DNA from: CAYMPH01 sp964392365
Lineage (GTDB): Bacteria; Spirochaetota; UBA4802; UBA5550
Assembly: GCA_964392365.1 (NCBI GenBank)
Contig: CAYMPH010000008.1
Coordinates: forward strand, 123,466 to 187,465
Direction of reading: 5' to 3'
Length of the DNA: 64,000 bases
How positions within the stretch are numbered: the stretch's first letter is position 1; each line of letters opens with the position of its first letter. The notes below the pieces were generated by a model. The model had not been told where the DNA came from. It saw nothing but the letters and a program-made list of their open reading frames with translations, and searched no databases. The position numbers and the translations under genes were made by a program. Below, in pieces: positions 9,248 to 17,350 of the stretch.

Positions 9248-10744
9248 ATGATTGCTCAAAAGACATCTAATCTGGCTGCACAGCTAAAAAGAGGGGAAAC
9301 TGTTGGAATAACATTTCATTCTCACAATAAACAGAATATTAAATTTCTTGGTTCACTTTTAAGAAAAATTTTATCAAATAATGACAGGATATATTTACAG
9401 GATGCCCTGTTTAATATAATGCGCGAAATAATAATTAATGCAGTAAAAGCAAATTCAAAAAGAATATATTTTGATTATCACAATCTTGATATAAATAATA
9501 CCGAGCAATATATTACCGGAATGGAAAATTTTAAAACATTCATCCTTGAAAATCAGGAAATTATTGAAGCAGAGCTGAAAAAATCAAAACTAAGGGTTGA
9601 GATATATTTCAAAAAAACTGCAGAAGGCTTAAATGTATATGTGCGTAATAACACACCAATACATCCGGACGAATTGCTGAGAGTTCAGGAAAGAATGGAA
9701 AAAGCAAAAGAATACAATGATTTTTCAGATGTATATGGCGATGTTTCCGATGATTCTGAAGGTGAAGGACTGGGGCTTGTTTTATCAATTCTTCTTTTAA
9801 GAAATTCAGGAATTGGCGAGAATTCATTAAAAATAAAAACTGACGGGAAAATTACCCAGACTTCATTTGTCATACCTGACCATTTAAAACCTAAAGAGAT
9901 AGTTTCAAAAATTCAAAATATGATTTTAGAAGAAATAAAAGATTTGCCGTCAATCCCGCAGCATGTTCATGAGCTTGAAAAACTGTGTGTTACCCCTGAT
10001 GTTTCGTTTAAAGATATTAATGACAAAATTATACTTGATCCTGCTCTTTCAGCTTCAGTACTGAAACTTGCCAACTCTGCTGGATTTATTTCACGTAAAA
10101 AAATCGGAAGCGTTCTGGATGCGGTTAAAGTTATAGGGCTGAAAAATCTTAGAGCGATTCTTGTTGCATCGAGCGCACGAAAGATTATGGATGAAAAATT
10201 TTCAATGTATAAGGAAATATGGAATCATTGCAACAAGGTGGCATTTTATGCAAAGAATCTTGCTGTACGTTTCGGGTATCCGAATATAACCGAGCAGGTA
10301 TATCTGGCAGGTTTATTACATGATCTTGGCAAGATTGTACTTTTATCAACAAGCGGAAGCTTATCTGAATGGATATCTACTGTGACAATGCAGCGCAATA
10401 TAAGGACATCAACAATAATTGAGGAGCTTTCAATTGGTATAAGTCACTCAACAATTGGCGAGATGATTGCAAAAAAATGGAATCTTCCGGAATATCTTGT
10501 TGAAACAATTAAAAATCATCATTCTCCGATGAATAAAGATAAAAAATACAGTGACATAGTAAATATTGTTTATCTTGCAAATGAAATGGTTATTACAGAA
10601 AATAAAAAATATGACCATTCATATATTGAGGAAGAGGTTTTAACAAAGTTTAATCTTGTAAATGAAAATACTTTTTTAAATGTTCACGGAATGGTAAGCG
10701 CTGAATTTGACGAACAGCAGGCGCTACTTGCAACAGCACAGTAA
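9248..10744 (+). CDS. Histidine-kinase-like ATPase fused to an HDOD domain
   Basis: I choose ATG 9248 (AGAGG upstream), giving 498 residues; an in-frame GTG at 9179 would add 23 residues without a ribosome site. The N-terminal half holds a GHKL ATPase fold: IMREIIINAVKANS resembles the N box and DSEGEGLGLVLSI the G2 box. No phospho-acceptor His helix precedes it. From about residue 220 an HDOD domain begins (LPSIPQHVHELEKL, DPALSASVLKLANS), including LAGLLHDLGKIVLL with an HD pair. HDOD proteins scaffold signalling output; the fused ATPase could act on a partner as an anti-sigma-type kinase. The function is unknown. A strong terminator follows. Confidence 0.85.
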   Translation: MIAQKTSNLAAQLKRGETVGITFHSHNKQNIKFLGSLLRKILSNNDRIYLQDALFNIMREIIINAVKANSKRIYFDYHNLDINNTEQYITGMENFKTFILENQEIIEAELKKSKLRVEIYFKKTAEGLNVYVRNNTPIHPDELLRVQERMEKAKEYNDFSDVYGDVSDDSEGEGLGLVLSILLLRNSGIGENSLKIKTDGKITQTSFVIPDHLKPKEIVSKIQNMILEEIKDLPSIPQHVHELEKLCVTPDVSFKDINDKIILDPALSASVLKLANSAGFISRKKIGSVLDAVKVIGLKNLRAILVASSARKIMDEKFSMYKEIWNHCNKVAFYAKNLAVRFGYPNITEQVYLAGLLHDLGKIVLLSTSGSLSEWISTVTMQRNIRTSTIIEELSIGISHSTIGEMIAKKWNLPEYLVETIKNHHSPMNKDKKYSDIVNIVYLANEMVITENKKYDHSYIEEEVLTKFNLVNENTFLNVHGMVSAEFDEQQALLATAQ

Positions 10745-10774
10745 AAACTGATAAAAAGAAATTTTATAAATGTA

Positions 10775-10805
10775 AACCGCAACATAAAACATGTTGCGGT
10801 TTTTT
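10775..10805 (+). terminator. Rho-independent terminator after the ATPase-HDOD gene
   Basis: A perfect 10-base-pair stem (AACCGCAACA with TGTTGCGGTT) surrounds a seven-base loop and is followed by a T run. It ends the plus-strand gene and separates it from the convergent antiporter gene. Confidence 0.92.
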
Positions 10806-10841
10806 AATTAATTATTCAGAATAAAATTTTATGCATCACAA

Positions 10842-11945
10842 TTATTTAGTCAATGTAAAAAGATAAGCAAGAAAAAGTGCAAACTGAATTGCTCCTCCAT
10901 ATGCATTTGTTTTGCCGGATGACTTGTTCATGAATGCTATAATGATTGTACTTGATAGAAGCAAGGCCTGAAGCTGGGTAAGTCCTATTATTATTTCAAG
11001 ACCGGTTAATTGTGAAACAATTAAAACTGCAGGTATTGTGAGACCCATTGTTGAAAGGGCTGAGCTTAATGCAATATTAATTGAAAGCTGTATATTATTT
11101 CTCATTGTGGCGCGAAGAACAGCAAGCGCTTCCGGTGCCCTGGAAATAAGCGCCACAAGAAAAGCTGCAACTGAATTAGGAAGATTATAATATGATATGC
11201 TGTCGTCAATTGCAATAGCAAGAAATTCAACCAGCGCTGCTATTATAATGAGATAAATAAACATGAATGAAATCCGGTAAAAAATTTTAGACCGGATTAA
11301 TTTTTGCAGGGATTCGGCTTCTGAAACTTTACCATCTGTATCTTCGTATGTAAAAAAGTAACTGTATTTTCCTATCTGCCCGAAAAGGAAAAAGCCGTAA
11401 AGAATTGGAAATAATATTATAATAAAAATTTTATAAAAGGATATTATGTTTTCAGGCATTACCATAGGAAATAAAAGGCCGATAGAGCACATAACTCCCA
11501 TTTTTGCCAGATATGAATGGCTGCTTTTTTCATTAAATTTCTGCTCGCCATATTTCATCCCTCCTATGAGCAATGATAATCCAAGCAGGCAGTTTACGGA
11601 GAGAATTATACCTGAAAAAACAGAATCGCGGGCAAGCATAGGTTCAGTGCTAGGTCCATATAGCATAATTGTAACTACCATTATTACTTCAATTGCTGAT
11701 GCAGACAGAATAAGTATCAGAGTTCCGTATGGTTCTCCGTAGTGTTTTGCGAGAATTTCCGCATTTTCAACAACCTGTTTTGTGATATAGAATATCACAC
11801 CGATTATTGCGAAGAAAATAAAACCTGTAGCGCTTCCAAAATGACCAATGGGTCCGATATAGCTTGTTGCCATTAAAAAATAAGCAATTGCAATGCTTAT
11901 TAAACCGACAATTAAAGCTTTTTCCTGTTTAATAAATTTTATCAT
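10842..11945 (-). CDS. chaA: ChaA-type calcium/sodium:proton antiporter
   Basis: The 367-residue protein is almost entirely membrane helices, about eleven. It has the two inverted alpha repeats of the CaCA superfamily: GEPYGTLILILSASAIEV in the first half with an acidic residue in the helix, and the matching SRAPEALAVLRATM in the second half. GEPYGTLIL and the NCLLGLSLLIGGMKYG segment closely follow E. coli ChaA as I remember it. Such antiporters export Ca2+ or Na+/K+ in exchange for protons at the inner membrane. A short basic N-terminus precedes the first helix; there is no clear ribosome site. It is convergent with the HDOD gene. Confidence 0.88.
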   Translation of the reverse strand: MIKFIKQEKALIVGLISIAIAYFLMATSYIGPIGHFGSATGFIFFAIIGVIFYITKQVVENAEILAKHYGEPYGTLILILSASAIEVIMVVTIMLYGPSTEPMLARDSVFSGIILSVNCLLGLSLLIGGMKYGEQKFNEKSSHSYLAKMGVMCSIGLLFPMVMPENIISFYKIFIIILFPILYGFFLFGQIGKYSYFFTYEDTDGKVSEAESLQKLIRSKIFYRISFMFIYLIIIAALVEFLAIAIDDSISYYNLPNSVAAFLVALISRAPEALAVLRATMRNNIQLSINIALSSALSTMGLTIPAVLIVSQLTGLEIIIGLTQLQALLLSSTIIIAFMNKSSGKTNAYGGAIQFALFLAYLFTLTK

Positions 11946-12219
11946 ATATTTTATTATTATTTGAATATCCTGTTATTTTTTAAATAGAATAATTTTTTTG
12001 TCAAGAATGAACTTAAGAAAATAGTTTTTTATGCGCTTAAAGTCTTTATCAGCACTAAAAAAATCTTGACATAATCAGTGATTTAGATCTTTTCAGTAAG
12101 TATTCTTTTATTAAATTTATAGGATCAGAATTTTAAGGGAATTTTCAATTTTAAAAAATTTTGTTTTGCATAAGTCTGTTTAAAATTGATAAAAATAAAA
12201 AAGATAACAGGGAGATAAA

Positions 12220-12606
12220 ATGGCTAAAGAAGTAATTAAAAAAGGCAAAAAAGTTGAAGCTAAAGCTAAAACAAAAGTTAATTTTCCGGACAAGTTTACA
12301 GTGCAGACAATGCTTAATTATATTTCTGAAAAGCATGGCATTCCAAAAGTAAATGCAAAAGAAATTATTGAAGATGTTTTTGATGTAATTAATGCTGGTA
12401 TTATGAAAGGAGAAAGAGTTCCAGTGGGCAAATTTGGAAAACTTTTTGTTAAATTAAGACCTGCAACTAAAGCTAGATTGGGAAGAAACCCTTTAACTGG
12501 TGAAGAAATTAAAATTGCAGCAAAAAAAGCTACAAAGGTTCCTAAATTTTCTTTTTCTAAATCTTATAAAGAAAGTGTTCTGAAAGCACCTATTAAAAGT
12601 AAGTAG
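12220..12606 (+). CDS. HU/IHF-like DNA-binding protein with lysine-rich N-terminal tail
   Basis: The 128-residue protein carries an HU fold: FTVQTMLNYISEKHGI (helix 1), AKEIIEDVFDVINAGIMKGERV, VGKFGKLFVKLRPATKARLGRNPLTGEEIKI (beta arm with the family's GRNPxTGE motif) and a basic C-terminus. An extra tail of about 24 residues rich in Lys and Ala (AKEVIKKGKKVEAKAKTK) precedes the fold; ordinary HU is about 90 residues without it. The tail should add non-specific DNA contacts, as in lysine-tailed HU variants of other bacteria. GGGAG precedes the ATG, and a terminator follows directly. Confidence 0.93.
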   Translation: MAKEVIKKGKKVEAKAKTKVNFPDKFTVQTMLNYISEKHGIPKVNAKEIIEDVFDVINAGIMKGERVPVGKFGKLFVKLRPATKARLGRNPLTGEEIKIAAKKATKVPKFSFSKSYKESVLKAPIKSK

Positions 12607-12648
12607 TATTTTAATAACATATATAAAAAGTTTTTATTGAAACAGGAT

Positions 12649-12679
12649 GTACAACGTTAAATGCGTTGTACTTTTTTTT
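12649..12679 (+). terminator. Terminator after the HU-like gene
   Basis: An 8-base-pair perfect stem (GTACAACG with CGTTGTAC) around a 7-base loop is followed by eight T residues. Confidence 0.9.
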
Positions 12680-12764
12680 GGAATTGACAAAATTAATCTT
12701 ATAGATAAACATAGATTTAAAGACTTCTGATAAATTAATTTAATTATCATACAGGGAGGCGGTA

Positions 12765-12872
12765 ATGGCTAAAGGAAAAGACAAAACAAAAACTGAAGAG
12801 AAAAAAAAGCCTGAGAAAACAATGAAAGAAAAGAGAAAAGAAAAAAAAGAAAAGGCAGCTAAAAAGAAATAA
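12765..12872 (+). CDS. Lysine-rich 35-residue microprotein
   Basis: This ORF has a good ribosome site (GGGAGGCGGTA just before ATG) and encodes 35 residues, MAKGKDKTKTEEKKKPEK and onward, ending AAKKK; about half are lysine and most of the rest Glu, Ala or Thr. Its start resembles the lysine tail of the HU-like protein 160 bases upstream. A TTGACA box at 12684-12689 lies upstream and a 20-base-pair hairpin follows the stop, so it looks like its own transcription unit. It has no hydrophobic segment. It could bind nucleic acid or ribosomes; that is a guess. The gene is real mainly on ribosome-site and context evidence. Confidence 0.62.
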   Translation: MAKGKDKTKTEEKKKPEKTMKEKRKEKKEKAAKKK

Positions 12873-12896
12873 TTTATAAGAATTAATATTTCTGTG

Positions 12897-12950
12897 ACAA
12901 TATTTTTACTCCTTTTAATTATTTCCACGGAAAAGGAGTGAAAATATTGT
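12897..12950 (+). terminator. Long hairpin after the microprotein gene
   Basis: Arms at 12897-12916 and 12931-12950 pair over 20 positions with one T-G wobble (core ACTCCTTTT with AAAAGGAGT). The tract after it is only modestly T-rich, so it may be a terminator or a transcript-stabilising hairpin. Confidence 0.7.
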
Positions 12951-13004
12951 TATTCTCATTTTAAATTACTGAATATCCTGTTTCCTCTGATCAAAGGAAA
13001 AAAA

Positions 13005-14168
13005 ATGTCAACAATAATGATTGTAGATGATTCAAATTTAATGCGGATGAGGTTGAAAGAAATCCTTCTTCCTCTTGGTCATGAAATTGTTGCTGAAGCG
13101 GAAAATGGTGAAGAGGCAATAAAAAAATACAGCATTCATAAGCCGGATATTGTCACAATGGATGTGAATATGCCGGTTATGAGCGGTATAGATGCATTAA
13201 CAGAAATCAAGCAGAAGTATCCTGATGCCAATATTGTTATTATCAGCACTGAAGGTCAGGAGAATATGATCCAGAAAGCCATACGCAGCGGCGCAAGAAA
13301 TTTCATAATAAAACCCTTTAAAATAAATCAGCTGGTAAATGTAATCAGGTCTATGGAGGATAAATCCATAACTGAGATTAATAAAGAAATTGAAAATTCT
13401 GAAATTGATGAAGACATATCAGGTGTTATTCTTACAATTGATGATTCAAAAACAGTTCTGGAAAAATTAAGAACACTTCTGAAAGAAGATAATCATAATG
13501 TTATACAGGCGGATTCCGGAGAAAAGGGAATCGAATTTGCTGTTTCAGGGAGCCCGGATTTAATTATTCTTGATCTGGTTATGCCTGGCATGGATGGATT
13601 TGCTGTAATGGAACAACTGAAAAAAAATGAAATAACAAAAAGAATACCTGTTATTATCCTTTCCAGTATGACAAAAAGAGATGATATTCTAAATGCCATG
13701 AAATTCGGTGTTGCAGATTATGTTTCAAAAGATTTCAATGATGCGATCTTTAAAAAGAAAGTTAAAACAGCTATATATAATTTCAAGGTTCAGAAATCCC
13801 AGAATGTTTTTAATGAACAGCCGGTTGTCATGACGCGAATTGATGGACAGACTACAATTTTATTCCGCCAGAAATTATCTGATATAAAAACCGGAATGGA
13901 GCTGCAGAAAATTTTATCCAGAAGTTTTATAAGCCTTATTCAGAAAGAAAGAGTTATTTTTGATTTAAGAATGGCACCTGCATTGGAAAAACCTGATCTC
14001 GGAGTTATTGTTGAATTGCTGGAACTTTTAAAAGGAGTTGATATTTCACTGGTAGCAGGAAAACATTACGGCTCACTTGTTGCAGAAACAAATTTAGAAG
14101 AATCTATTAATCTTTTTATATCTCACGGGGATCTTGAGCTTTTTCTTGAATCAAAAGGAAAGAAATAA
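13005..14168 (+). CDS. Dual-receiver response regulator with C-terminal STAS-like domain
   Basis: The 387-residue protein holds two CheY-like receiver domains in tandem. The first (1-120) has IVDDS, phospho-acceptor Asp53 in TMDVNMP, and KPF. The second (about 135-255) has TIDDS, Asp190 in ILDLVMP, and SKD. The remaining 120 residues (TRIDGQTTILFRQKLSDIK, then ERVIFDLRMAP and GDLELFL) follow a STAS-like strand-helix pattern without an obvious phospho-serine. There is no DNA-binding domain, so output is probably by protein contact, perhaps in a partner-switch or chemotaxis-like relay. It ends one base before the convergent AraC-type gene. The STAS assignment is inference. Confidence 0.85.
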   Translation: MSTIMIVDDSNLMRMRLKEILLPLGHEIVAEAENGEEAIKKYSIHKPDIVTMDVNMPVMSGIDALTEIKQKYPDANIVIISTEGQENMIQKAIRSGARNFIIKPFKINQLVNVIRSMEDKSITEINKEIENSEIDEDISGVILTIDDSKTVLEKLRTLLKEDNHNVIQADSGEKGIEFAVSGSPDLIILDLVMPGMDGFAVMEQLKKNEITKRIPVIILSSMTKRDDILNAMKFGVADYVSKDFNDAIFKKKVKTAIYNFKVQKSQNVFNEQPVVMTRIDGQTTILFRQKLSDIKTGMELQKILSRSFISLIQKERVIFDLRMAPALEKPDLGVIVELLELLKGVDISLVAGKHYGSLVAETNLEESINLFISHGDLELFLESKGKK

Positions 14169-15728
14169 TTAACCCGCATCCTCATTTTTTTCCCTTATAC
14201 TGTTCGGCGGACAACCCACGGATTTCTGGAAAATCCTGTAAAATGTAGCAAGGCTTTCGAAACCAACTGTGAAGGCTATATCAATAATCTGGTGGTCTGT
14301 GTTTTTAAGGAGACGCAAGGCTTCCTTGATGCGGAGATCGTTTTTATATTCACTGATTGTCATGCCTGTGTGTTTTTTAAAAAGCTTACCTAGAGTTTCC
14401 GGATTAATATCAACCCTGGCTGCAAGCTCTTCACGGGAAATTTCAGTATTGTATTTTTCTTTTATGTGATCAACCGCAAGGTCAAGTTTTTCTGCAAGAG
14501 TTTCGTTTATTTCAAGAGGTCTTATTTTATATTTTTTGTTCTGCGAGTCAAAATATACAGCAGTAAAACGTTTATACAAAACTATGGTAATCCCTAAAAC
14601 AATAAACATGAAACTGTATCTTGCCAGAAAAATAAAATCATAGATGTTTCTTGAAATAAGAATATCGTTTATAGATGTCAGCAGAACAATCATAAGGGAA
14701 TAAAATAAAAACTTTGTTTCCTTGCTGCTATTATATTCTTTTATAAAATAATAAAGAATATAACTGATAGGTATTATCCACGAAGGCTGAATTCCATAGA
14801 AAAGTATTAATACACGGAGATTATTGTTGTCAGTGAAAGTTATAATAAGAAAAAATATTGCGGATATTATAAAATAGGCTATATGAAGTTTTGTATAATT
14901 TTTTTTGAAATATTCAATAATGAAAAGCAGAAGAAAAACAAACAGAAGGATCAGTGAGAGATATTCAATTTTTTTCAAGATAAGAGTATTATTGAACATG
15001 AAATATTTTACTTCTGATCTGAAGAAAATGTATACTGCTGTAGTAATTACAAATAGCGAGAAAAAAAGATACTCCCGGTTTTTTGTTACACGGAAGAAAA
15101 ATATTATTATGTATAGTCCCACAGCCATATAAAATATTACAAAAAAAAGATTGGAAAATTCTAATGCGAGATATCTGCTCTGAATTTCATTAAAAGGTCC
15201 CATTTCAAAATTTCCTGAAGTCGGACCATTAGTGTAGGAGTAGAGGCCTTTAACCCTGATAGAAATTACATTATCCTTCCCGGGCTTAATTAGCGTATAA
15301 GATATTTCGTATAAGCGCGTTTTGTCAAAAGGCGCAATTTCTTGTGAATTGCAGTCTCCGGTTTTTCCGATAAGCTGGCCGTTAAAATAGGTTTCATCTG
15401 AATTAATGATCATTCCCAGACTGACTCCATAGGACTTATGCTGCATGGCTTCAGGAAATTTTATATGAATGCGGTACCAGCAGATGCCGTCCCAGCCGGG
15501 GTAGAGGCTTGTCCATGAGGATGGGAAAGAAGTAATATCCCAATTAGAATCATTATATTCAGGCTTTTTATATTCTTCTGAATCGCCTTTTTTAATTAGT
15601 ATAGTATTTTTATTTTTTAGTGAAATTATAGAATCATAGTTTTCTACTATAATAGTATTTTTATCAGAAGAATACAAAGGTATACTTATGAAAATTATAA
15701 ATATAGATAAATATAAATACTTAGTCAT
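14169..15728 (-). CDS. 7TM-DISM membrane sensor with AraC-type DNA-binding domain
   Basis: The start is ATG 15728, preceded by AGGAAAAT; an ATG at 15758 has no ribosome site. The 519-residue protein has a signal segment, an extracytoplasmic beta domain to about residue 190 (galactose-binding-like, with WYRIHIKFP and YFNGQLIGKTGD), seven membrane helices to about 400, and a cytoplasmic AraC/XylS helix-turn-helix pair: ISREELAARVDINPETLGKLFKKHTG, then IIDIAFTVGFESLATFYRIFQKSVG. It should sense a sugar-like or other outer ligand and regulate transcription directly from the membrane, a design common in leptospires. Its target genes are unknown. It abuts the dual-receiver gene tail to tail. Confidence 0.9.
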   Translation of the reverse strand: MTKYLYLSIFIIFISIPLYSSDKNTIIVENYDSIISLKNKNTILIKKGDSEEYKKPEYNDSNWDITSFPSSWTSLYPGWDGICWYRIHIKFPEAMQHKSYGVSLGMIINSDETYFNGQLIGKTGDCNSQEIAPFDKTRLYEISYTLIKPGKDNVISIRVKGLYSYTNGPTSGNFEMGPFNEIQSRYLALEFSNLFFVIFYMAVGLYIIIFFFRVTKNREYLFFSLFVITTAVYIFFRSEVKYFMFNNTLILKKIEYLSLILLFVFLLLFIIEYFKKNYTKLHIAYFIISAIFFLIITFTDNNNLRVLILFYGIQPSWIIPISYILYYFIKEYNSSKETKFLFYSLMIVLLTSINDILISRNIYDFIFLARYSFMFIVLGITIVLYKRFTAVYFDSQNKKYKIRPLEINETLAEKLDLAVDHIKEKYNTEISREELAARVDINPETLGKLFKKHTGMTISEYKNDLRIKEALRLLKNTDHQIIDIAFTVGFESLATFYRIFQKSVGCPPNSIREKNEDAG

Positions 15729-16038
15729 ATATTTTCCTGCTGAAATTAAAAATTCCATCAGAATAGATAATCATACTTTTTTTATTCAGTAAAGAGGATA
15801 TTTCTAATAATTTTTCATTTTTTAAATATTTTTGTAAAAAATCTGGATTCCGGTATGCTTTTTGGGCTGAAAAAGCTTCTCATTTCAAGAAAAATCTTAA
15901 ATTGGGAAGATTAATATTTTAAATAGTGCGATATTCATATCATAAGCAAACCGGATAGACGGTTTCTTGTTTGTGATATACTCAATTTTTATTAAATCGT
16001 TATCTTTGATATCATACAAATTTTTGGAGGTATTTTTG
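15729..16038. other. Divergent intergenic region with a hairpin
   Basis: This gap between the AraC-type gene and the lipase is AT-rich. An imperfect hairpin centred near 15956 (AAACCG with CGGTTT, flanked by ATATCA and TGATAT) lies about 80 bases before the lipase start and could be a leader structure or operator. No clear promoter was identified. Confidence 0.4.
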
Positions 16039-17190
16039 ATGAAAAAATGGATCGGTTTATCAGTATTATTTCTCATTACCTGCCTGATAGTTTTAGTTGG
16101 AGTCAGATCAAACGCGACCGGCGGTAAGGCAGATGTGGTGTTTATCCACGGTTTTCATGGCCAGCAGTATTTTACCGGCAAATTTGATGATGAAGCAATT
16201 CTTCTAACAGAAGCCCAGAGTTCATTTTCTCACTGGAATCAATTCCTTGCACCTAAGGTAAGAGTAGGTTTAGTGCCCTGGGATGTAAAAAATACCTTAA
16301 TGCGCGCAACATCTAATCCTGCTGATCCGCGTCCGGGATGGATGAAAGCAGCAGACAGATTTCTCAAACTTATTGATGAGCAGGGATATGGAGCTAACGG
16401 AATTATTGTTATTACCCATTCAACAGGCGGTCTGCTTGCAGATGTTATGATGTCGCAATGCTATCTTGCTCAATATAATTCCGATCCGAATATTAAAAAA
16501 TATTATAAAATATGGCAGAAAACCATTGGTATGGTTCAGGTAGCTTCAGCTGCAGGCGGAGTTGAGCTTGCAAATATTGCCTGCGATATTGTTTACGGTA
16601 CAGCATCATGGCCACTAATCGGCGATATTCTTAAACTTGTATTCCCATATCTGAAATCAAATGATCCTGGAAGTCTTGGAGTTGGATATGATCTTCAGCC
16701 TTCAGTAGCTCGCTCTGAGAATGGATCAAGTCTTATACGTATGCCTGCTTTCATGATCGCAGGAAACGGAACTATGGCTTTGAATATTGTTAAACCTTTT
16801 CTGAAAGGCACAAGCGATGGTCTTGTTGCAATGCACTCAGCCTGCGGCGGAAATAAATGGGATGCTTATGAAAGCTGCTCTAAAGATCTTGCTCCAGACG
16901 GAGAAATCAAATCCCAGACAGCACCGGCAAATTATGCCTACCATTATCCTTATATTATGACAACAGAAGGCCACCTTTCAGAAATGCATCCTGGCAGCTC
17001 AAATTCCGATCTGAACAAATACAGCGAAACAGAAACTCTTATATCAAATTACGGAACATGGTCAAATGCAGAAGCTGAATATTATTCAACAGGCTGGTGG
17101 CTGTGGAAGAAGAATTACAAAAATATTAAAAATGATGAATCACGCACACTCGGCGAAATTGTTGCAACACATTTCAGACTGGATTATTAA
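16039..17190 (+). CDS. Secreted triacylglycerol-lipase-like alpha/beta hydrolase
   Basis: ATG 16039 is preced by GGAGG and gives 383 residues; an upstream in-frame start at 15967 lacks a ribosome site. The protein has a signal peptide or anchor (KKWIGLSVLFLITCLIVLVG), the oxyanion-hole motif VVFIHGFHG, the nucleophile elbow ITHSTGG (a GxSxG variant with Thr in the first position), and candidate acid and histidine residues later (LKGTSDGLVA, HLSEM). It resembles PGAP1/lipase-type hydrolases that act on esters outside the cytoplasm. The substrate is unknown. A terminator follows, then a membrane-anchored gene of unknown function that may be its partner. Confidence 0.85.
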   Translation: MKKWIGLSVLFLITCLIVLVGVRSNATGGKADVVFIHGFHGQQYFTGKFDDEAILLTEAQSSFSHWNQFLAPKVRVGLVPWDVKNTLMRATSNPADPRPGWMKAADRFLKLIDEQGYGANGIIVITHSTGGLLADVMMSQCYLAQYNSDPNIKKYYKIWQKTIGMVQVASAAGGVELANIACDIVYGTASWPLIGDILKLVFPYLKSNDPGSLGVGYDLQPSVARSENGSSLIRMPAFMIAGNGTMALNIVKPFLKGTSDGLVAMHSACGGNKWDAYESCSKDLAPDGEIKSQTAPANYAYHYPYIMTTEGHLSEMHPGSSNSDLNKYSETETLISNYGTWSNAEAEYYSTGWWLWKKNYKNIKNDESRTLGEIVATHFRLDY

Positions 17191-17225
17191 TAGACTGATG
17201 ATAAAAATTTTATGTACGGACGGGA

Positions 17226-17257
17226 AAAGGCCACCGCGAAAGCGGCGGCCTTTTTTT
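17226..17257 (+). terminator. Terminator after the lipase gene
   Basis: A GC-rich stem with a GAAA tetraloop (GGCCACCGC with GCGGCGGCC, one A-C mismatch) is followed by seven T residues. Confidence 0.93.
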
Positions 17258-17350
17258 AACAGGAGAACAGAATTAAATCTCCTGCAGTTTTTTTATTGCA
17301 TACTTTAAACCTGCAGATAGTATTTTGAAAATTTTATACAGGATGTACAA

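Noticed and set aside
11999..12004. TTGACA on the minus strand upstream of the ChaA-type gene
   Set aside because: No acceptable -10 box at 16-18 bases; not called a promoter.
12684..12689. TTGACA upstream of the microprotein gene
   Set aside because: No good -10 box at the right distance, so it is mentioned only as supporting context for the microprotein.
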